NCBI GenBank assembly: GCA_963930645.1
Contig: OZ005652.1
Location: 322,363,738 to 322,427,737, forward strand
Direction: 5' to 3'
Source: Salticus scenicus
Lineage: Eukaryota; Arthropoda; Arachnida; Araneae; Salticidae
DNA length: 64,000 bases
This document shows, piece by piece, positions 58,084 to 64,000 of the stretch (positions are counted from its first letter, which is position 1; each line of letters begins with the position of its first letter). The notes beneath the pieces are model-generated. The model was not told the DNA's origin, ran no database searches, and worked only from the letters and a program-made list of their open reading frames with translations. Position numbers and translations under genes: made by a program.

Positions 58084-59435
58084 TTAGTTCCCCATCATAC
58101 TATAGGTATGGGGAACTTAGGTAATCGGGAAAAATTTCGACCTCGGTTGTTTGACTTTTTTATACGTTTTCAGGTGTGAGGAATCCGAAAATGACAAAAT
58201 TTGTATGGTGTCTGTCTGTAGGGTGTCTGTTAGTGTGTCAGTGTGTCAGTCCGTTAGTGTGCCAGTCCGTTAGTGTGTTAGTCCGTTAGTTTGTTAGTCT
58301 GTTAACACGATATCTCACGAACAAATGATCGCAGAGAAATCAAATCAGTTTTAAAATATTACTTTCGATACTGGCAAGAACCCTATTCATTTGCAACATT
58401 CCAATTGAAAAACTACGTCAGTTATGATAAATTTACGATTTTCTTAACATGGGAGAATAGGACAAAATTTCACTTAAACGTGCATTAAATGGAAACTTTT
58501 TACTGTAAAAATGTCGGACAGATTTAAAATATCAGTTTCGATGCCGGAATGAACATCAGTAACTATAAATATGCTACTTTGAAAATTTCGCAAGTTATTG
58601 GAAATTTACGAATTTCTTAACATGGCAGTATAGGGCAAAATTTCACATAAACGTCAATTTTTAGAGATATTTTCATCGTGAAGATGTCAGACTACTTTTG
58701 AAATATTATTTAGAACACTGGCATGAATATTAATGACTATGAATTTTCCAATATAACAATTTAGTAAGTTATTGGAAAATTACGAATTTCTTAACATGGC
58801 AGAATAGAGTAAAATTTCACTTGAGGAATATTTTCTTGAGGAATATTTTCATCGTAAAGATGTCAAACCACTTTTTAAATATTATTTTGGATACTGGCAT
58901 GAATATCATAGACTATGATTTTTCCAATTTAAAAAATTCGTAAGTTATTTGGAATTTACGATTTACTTAAAATGGCAGAATAAGGCAAAATTGAGCATAA
59001 ACTTCCATTTTGAGGATCATAAATACATTAGACAACTTCAAAATTACATTTATGATATTTGTTTGAACATGATTGAATACAAATACTGTAATAGGAAAAT
59101 TTCGTAAGCTATTCGTAATTTACGATTTTATCAACATAGCGAAATTGTAAATTTTTATATAAATATGAATTTTTAGGATTATTGCATTGAAAAAAAGTAG
59201 CATGAAAACTAAACAACAGAATTGACCCTGATGAAATAAATTAATAGATTAGAATAAAATAAATATATCGAAGTGAACGGTGGATAGCCTATTAGGCGGG
59301 GATTTCATTCTGTCACTGTATCAAGCTTTGGTCAAATTCATTTCTTTTAACATGATTATAATATGTCTCCCACTAGAAATTTATGAGAACATGAATATGA
59401 TGGGGAACTGAGCAGAGTCCACCTATGCCAACTAG
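58084..59435 (+). mobile_element. Helentron/HINE-like element with ~176-bp central repeats
   Basis: AGTTCCCCATCATA at 58086-58099 recurs inverted at 59396-59409, near a CTAG end (59432-59435) followed by T. The left repeat folds with ATGGGGAAC just after it. Next come GTCTGTCTG and imperfect GTGTCAGT/CCGTTAGT repeats. Then about five units of ~176 bp each carry TTACGAATTTCTTAACATGG and GGCAAAATTTCACATAAACG-like strings (near 58430, 58606, 58780, 58955 and 59118). Architecture matches the element at 44910, but the terminal repeats differ completely in sequence. Confidence 0.6.
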
Positions 59436-59439
59436 TTTA

Positions 59440-60640
59440 TTATTTATCTAAGCTTTAACTTTCGTAAAGTTATCCTAATGAAATTAGTTATCTTACAATG
59501 AAACGAATTGTTAAATTATATTAAAGGAATTAAAATTTTATAATTAAATAATTAAACAATATAATGAAATAATTAATAATGAAATAATATAATGAAATAA
59601 TTTATAATTAATAATTATAATTTTAATAAGTAAATATAATTAAAATTTAGAACCAGAATTATCTATTGCGAAGGGAAAATGGTGTTTTCTGGCAATAACG
59701 GGATTAAAAAAATTAATAAGGAAAAAGAGATTATCATTAAGGACATATTGGGGTGTAAAACTACTTTTTGTTTTAAATATGAGAAAATGTGTGCAATAAA
59801 TAAGCCAAAAAGAAATTTAAGATATAAAAGCTGGTATATTCATATTGAAAAAAAGAAATATTCACGCTTTTATTTTAGAAGAAAAGACTAATTTGTCATT
59901 TTAAACTATGCTATTTAAATTTTTAAAGTTAATTTTATGCATATAACTGAATATACATAGTAAACATCATGCATTTTCACACAATAAATTAATAATTTTC
60001 AGACAGCTTCACATTTCTAAACATTTTCGACTAAAAATTCATTTTTAATCATCATATTATAAAATAAAGTATGGTATAGATCTGTAAACAAGAAATACAT
60101 AATAATTATGAAAATTATCACAAAATATCCCCAGGTTTTTATCTTAAAGTGAACTTAAAACAAACAAATTTCAATATATTAAATATCTTCCAGAAGCTTA
60201 AAGATATTCCAAAAGAAATATTAACATTACAGGTAATTACTGTACTTTCTAGTAGAAATACATACACAAAAATTGTTATGGAATACTTCTCTACTTGCAA
60301 AATAAAATTCCTTACGAAAATATATGCATTGCATTTTCAATGGAAAACAAAGTTTGACTAATGAGTGTTTAACATTTTTCATTTCATTAGTATTCATGAT
60401 ATTCTCATTAAAATTGAATAGTTTAGATACTAAAGTAAGAAATATTTACTAAATTAAATACATTCTTTTAATATCCATCTATGCTTCTCTAAACACGTTA
60501 GATGAAAAAGGGTAAACGCATTAGTACAGAAACGACACATTATGTTAGACAAATAATTCTTTTTTATCTAACTTATCGTCATGATTTTTTTTTAGTGTAA
60601 TATATTCAGCATAAATTTAATGCAGTAGGTATACTTATTA
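59440..60640. other. AT-rich non-coding DNA
   Basis: No gene is recognised. Two 70-codon open frames (59679 and 60149) are Lys/Ile/Asn-rich with no motif and are not supported. TAATTATAAT-type tracts lie at 59550-59640. Confidence 0.35.
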
Positions 60641-60759
60641 ATGGCACAATGTTTTGCCCTTTTATTTGGTAGTGGTTGTGGTGTAGGGAAAGGGATTAGT
60701 TGGGTGTTTTTCTAAAGTGTCTTAGACCGTATTTACGTGAAGCTATTTTAGAGCTAATT

Positions 60760-61715
60760 AAAACATTTCGAAATCAACTAGTAGCTCATGGATTTTTTGT
60801 TCGTTTTTAAGGTGAGAAGTAATGACAATTATTCCACATTCATTAGGGGATGAGGAAGCGACTCATCTGGAACTTCGTTTACATCTTGAAGGAAATGACT
60901 AACTTGGCCCTTCAGAGTTGGTTAGCCTCAGCGTCTTTTTCGGCGCGATGTACCAAATTTATGATATTCTCTTAAACAAATACTCTTTATTGAATGCAGC
61001 TCTCATATATATTAAGATTTTTAAGTACTAACAGAATTTCTTTAGAGTACTGTTCCAGTACGCAGTTGACGACTGATTTAGACAATTTTCGCTCGTGAAA
61101 TCTTTTCTATGGCGTGGCATATTATCAAGGGATCAATGTTCAAAAGTTCTTGAGGCAAATAATTTCTAGCATGAAAACTCAATGACCTATAATGGAATTT
61201 TTGACGATGCGAGGGATAAAAAAGGCGTTTACGTACCTGGCAAACTTTGTTAATGAAGGTCCAAATTCTTTGGATTAATTGCTTCTCTGAGTGAAACAAT
61301 AATTGCTAGTGATGTTGCCTGTGTGACTCACGAGTCTTAGTTTGACGTTTCGGCTGTGTTGTTCAGCTGGCTCAGATTGTCGACGCTCTGTATGAGATTC
61401 GCAATCTTTAATATGAAGGTGTTGATTTTGTTTAGCTGAATCCGGTTGCTGACACTGTATATGGGACTTGCAATCTATAAATTTTCGATGTTCTTTTTCA
61501 GAAGCTGACTCTGATTTTCGACGTTGATTCTGTCTCTCACGTTGTTTAGATAGTCATTGCTCTTTTTCAGGAGGTCACTCTTATATTCGACGTTGATTCT
61601 GTCTCTAACATTGTTTAGATAGTCGCTGTTTCTTTTTAAAAGCCGACTGGAATAATTGCCATCCATGATTTCGCTCAATAAACGATTCTTCGTCAGAATA
61701 TTTCAACTTTATTTT
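60760..61715 (-). pseudogene. Helitron replicase-helicase N-terminal remnant
   Basis: On the minus strand an Arg/Glu/Gln/Ser-rich stretch (61400-61715) holds repeated RQNQRR and SESASEKEHRK motifs, like the basic repeat-rich N-terminus of arthropod Helitron proteins. It is followed by VCQVRKRLFYPSHRQ...SLSFHARNYLPQELL...ICHAIEKISRAKI (61078-61260), which resembles the Cys-containing region preceding the Rep domain (DUF6570-like). Scraps continue to about 60760. Stops and frame changes are frequent, and no HUH Rep or helicase motif lies in the window. The assignment rests on pattern memory, so confidence is moderate. Confidence 0.45.
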
Positions 61716-61894
61716 TGCAGGGATTTTACCCATTTTACAAACTCATTTACAACACATTTTTTGTAAGTTTTTTTTTTTTTTGCACTTAAATATTTAATTT
61801 TCCGATTAATAACTTGTTAATTTTTGTAAAATTAAATAACGAATAACAGCTTTGGTTCAGTGTTTGGCATTTATTAAGATTAATTAATTTCTCC

Positions 61895-62150
61895 AGACGG
61901 TTCTAGAAGTTACTATTTGTTTCTAATATTTGAATTTACTAGACTATTTTAAATTAACTATAAATTCACATTGGGTACATGTTAATTGTGTTTTTTATAC
62001 GTTTATAGGAATTAATGTAAAACCTTCTAGAAGTTACTATCCGTTTCTAATATTTGAATTTACTAGACTATTTTAGAATTAACTATAAATTCCCATTGGG
62101 CACATGTTAATTGTTGTTTTTAAACCTTTTTAAAAATTAATCTAAAACCT
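61895..62150. repeat. Tandem repeat, two ~126-bp units
   Basis: TTCTAGAAGTTACTAT, TTCTAATATTTGAATTTACT, TTAACTATAAATTC and ACATGTTAATTG occur in the same order from about 61901 and again from about 62027. Both start with a TTCTAGAA palindrome, which links this block to the minisatellite that follows. Confidence 0.8.
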
Positions 62151-62159
62151 TCTAGTGAA

Positions 62160-62840
62160 TTGTAGAAACTTCCATAACAATATAAACGTTTGAAACCTTC
62201 TAGAGTTTTCTAGAAACTTCTTGAAAATTGTAATGTTTGGTTAAGTGTGTGTGATTTCAGGTTCTCGAAATTGAAAGTTTAACAGAATTTACTAGAAAGT
62301 TCCAGGAAACATCTAAACCTTCATGCAAATGTCTCGAACCTTCCTGAAAACGTATGGAAACTCCATGCAACCTTCTGGAATCTTTAAGGAACTTTCTAGA
62401 AACTTCTTAGAACCGTCTGGAAGCTTCATGGAACCGCCTGGAAATCTCGTGGAACCTTCTAGAAAAATTTCACTTCCAAAAAGCTTATATAATTTTTTAG
62501 AAGGTTTCGAAATTTTCTGAATAAAGTTTTTTATGTTTCCGTGAAGTTCCTAGAAGGTTCCCTGAAGATTATAGAAGATTCCATGAAGTTTCTAGACATC
62601 TTCATGAAGTTAGTAGACGTTTTCATAAAATTTCTAGAAGCTTCCATAAAGTTTCTAGACATTTTTATGAAGTTTCTTGAAGATTCCATGAAGTTTCTAG
62701 ATATTTCCACGAAGTTTCTAGACGATTCCTTAAAAGTTCTCGACGTTTCTATGAATTTTCTAGAAGATTCTATAAAGTTTCTAGACGGTTCCATGAAACT
62801 TCTAGACATTTCCGGAAGTTTCCATGAAAATTGTACAATA
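62160..62840. repeat. Inverted pair of 21-bp minisatellite arrays with HSE-like modules
   Basis: From 62541 to about 62832 roughly 14 units of 21 bp follow the pattern TGAAGTTTCTAGA(A/C)NNTTCCA. From about 62280 to 62475 the same repeat runs in the opposite orientation (ATGGAACCTTCTAGAAACTTC-like), in more diverged form. Within units the alternating NGAAN/NTTCN blocks are spaced by 5 bp, as in heat-shock elements. The 21-bp period is a multiple of three, so two long open frames (heptapeptides such as KFLD(I/D)SM, and SRNFME(S/P) on the other strand) arise without being evidence of a protein. Confidence 0.85.
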
Positions 62841-63234
62841 AATTTACATTAAAGAAAATTGATTACAGACAAACAAACAAACCGATTTTATATAAAAACT
62901 TTCTAATAAAAATTGAATAAGAAATAAGATTTTCATAAATTATTGAAATTTCAAAATAAAAAGGTTTGTTTTCTAACTATAATTTGTACTTTTGTATGCA
63001 AAAAGATGTATTTATGTAATATTGGATTTTAAATTCATGCCTAAAGTCAGCTGAGAATGTTGAAAATACTCTTTGTAAAATTAATAATAAATTCCAAGAC
63101 ATTTTATTTTCATTTTTGATATGAATATGTAACTTTTAAAATCAATTTTTTTATGAAATCAAGTTTAAAATTATAAAATTTTAGTTCCTGTTTGGTATAA
63201 ATCAGTGAGATTAATTAACATTGCAGCATATATA

Positions 63235-63616
63235 TGGGTCGTTCATTGTAAAAGTGAATTATCTCCTTGGAAATTAATTTTGAAATAACGAGCTTCTTTT
63301 AAGTTTATGCGTAGAAAAAACGTCAGAATTCAATAAGCGTTATCGATTTTTTTGTTTAGTACAAATCATTGTTATCAGAATTTATAAATTATATTAAAAA
63401 TAATTTGTAGTAACTTAGAAACCTCAGTTTTATAATGAATATTTAGAAGTTTTGGTTTTCTGAGAAAAACATGTAATGCCATTTATGGGATTTTAATGCA
63501 ATCATTGGAGTTTTTCTTTTTTATAATGAAAGATGCGACAAAATGTGATACAATTAAGCAACAATATATATATTTAAAAAATATGGAGTTACACCACTTT
63601 TACAACGAGCCGTCCA
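63235..63616. mobile_element. Small MITE with ~22-bp terminal inverted repeats
   Basis: The left end TGGGTCGTTCATTGTAAAAGTG and the right end, read inversely, TGGACGGCTCGTTGTAAAAGTG are inserted in TATATA sequence on both sides. The interior is AT-rich and non-coding. Confidence 0.65.
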
Positions 63617-63619
63617 TAT

Positions 63620-64000
63620 ATATATATATATGTTAGATTAGTCTATGATTCTGCATACGTAGTCCTTCCTAAGAATTGATCCTAATTCCAAATTGCAATT
63701 TACACTGAAATGTATCAATAAATTATTTGTACACAGTTAAAATATTTTATATTTGATAACAAACGTACATTTTTTCAAAAAATTCATGTAATTCTATTAG
63801 TTTTTATTCTAGTTTCTCTGAAAACCAAAAAGAAAGGAAGAAAGAAAACAAACAAACAAACATGAAATATATTTAAATTTGTGTCAAAATTAAAAATAAA
63901 ATAAAATTGTCTTATATATATAATGTTTTTCATTCCTGTTTATTTTAGGAAAAAAAAAAGAGAGGTTATTTCTTTTGTTAACGAAAAGCAGGAGTAAGGG
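63620..64000. other. AT-rich non-coding right edge
   Basis: Nothing recognisable beyond short AAAC and AAAT repeats. Confidence 0.4.

Noticed and set aside
59679..60361. Two 70-codon open frames
   Set aside because: Lys/Ile/Asn-rich composition expected from AT-rich DNA, no recognisable motif, no supporting context.
62323..62852. Heptapeptide-repeat proteins on both strands
   Set aside because: The 21-bp repeat has no stop in several frames and its period is a multiple of three, so long frames are automatic; both strands being open at once argues against coding.

Overview
This window looks like AT-rich, intron- or intergenic-type DNA from an arthropod, most plausibly a spider. The basis is base composition, long homopolymer and TA tracts, and a mixture of Bel/Pao, RNase H-bearing non-LTR, mariner/Tc1, Helitron and Penelope-like remnants. 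The species is inference. I found no convincing host protein-coding gene; every recognisable protein belongs to a transposable element and nearly all are broken.

Layout. Positions 1-5340 hold a minus-strand Bel/Pao retrotransposon (gag knuckles, aspartic protease, RT, RNase H, integrase) running off the left edge; the visible lesions are stop codons and frameshifts. Positions 5980-9406 hold an LTR fragment and a nested stack: a dispersed repeat hit at a TA by a Tc1/mariner element, itself hit by a 5'-truncated non-LTR retrotransposon with a 13-bp target duplication. Positions 10.3-13.2 kb carry a SINE-like unit, a tiny reverse-oriented non-LTR insert with a 12-bp target duplication, and a recently duplicated tandem dimer.

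The middle of the window is dominated by an old, diverged non-coding duplication. A segment at about 15.5-25 kb (copy A) aligns by eye, in the same order and orientation, with about 34.3-48.5 kb (copy B), and more weakly with parts of 54-59.5 kb (copy C). Each copy has its own insertions. Copy A has a Helitron, a tRNA-like cluster and a mariner. Copy B has two Helitron/Helentron-like elements, an LTR, a 2.3-kb minisatellite, a Tigger-type MITE, a non-LTR fragment and a hammerhead-like Penelope remnant. Between the copies lie further Helitron-like elements and a near-identical partner of the MITE in opposite orientation.

The right part holds a nearly full-length mariner (50.3-51.6 kb), small MITEs, a Helentron-like element with central repeats (58.1-59.4 kb), a broken Helitron replicase N-terminus (60.8-61.7 kb), and an inverted pair of 21-bp minisatellite arrays whose phasing matches heat-shock elements (62.2-62.8 kb). 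All alignments were made by reading; identities are not computed.
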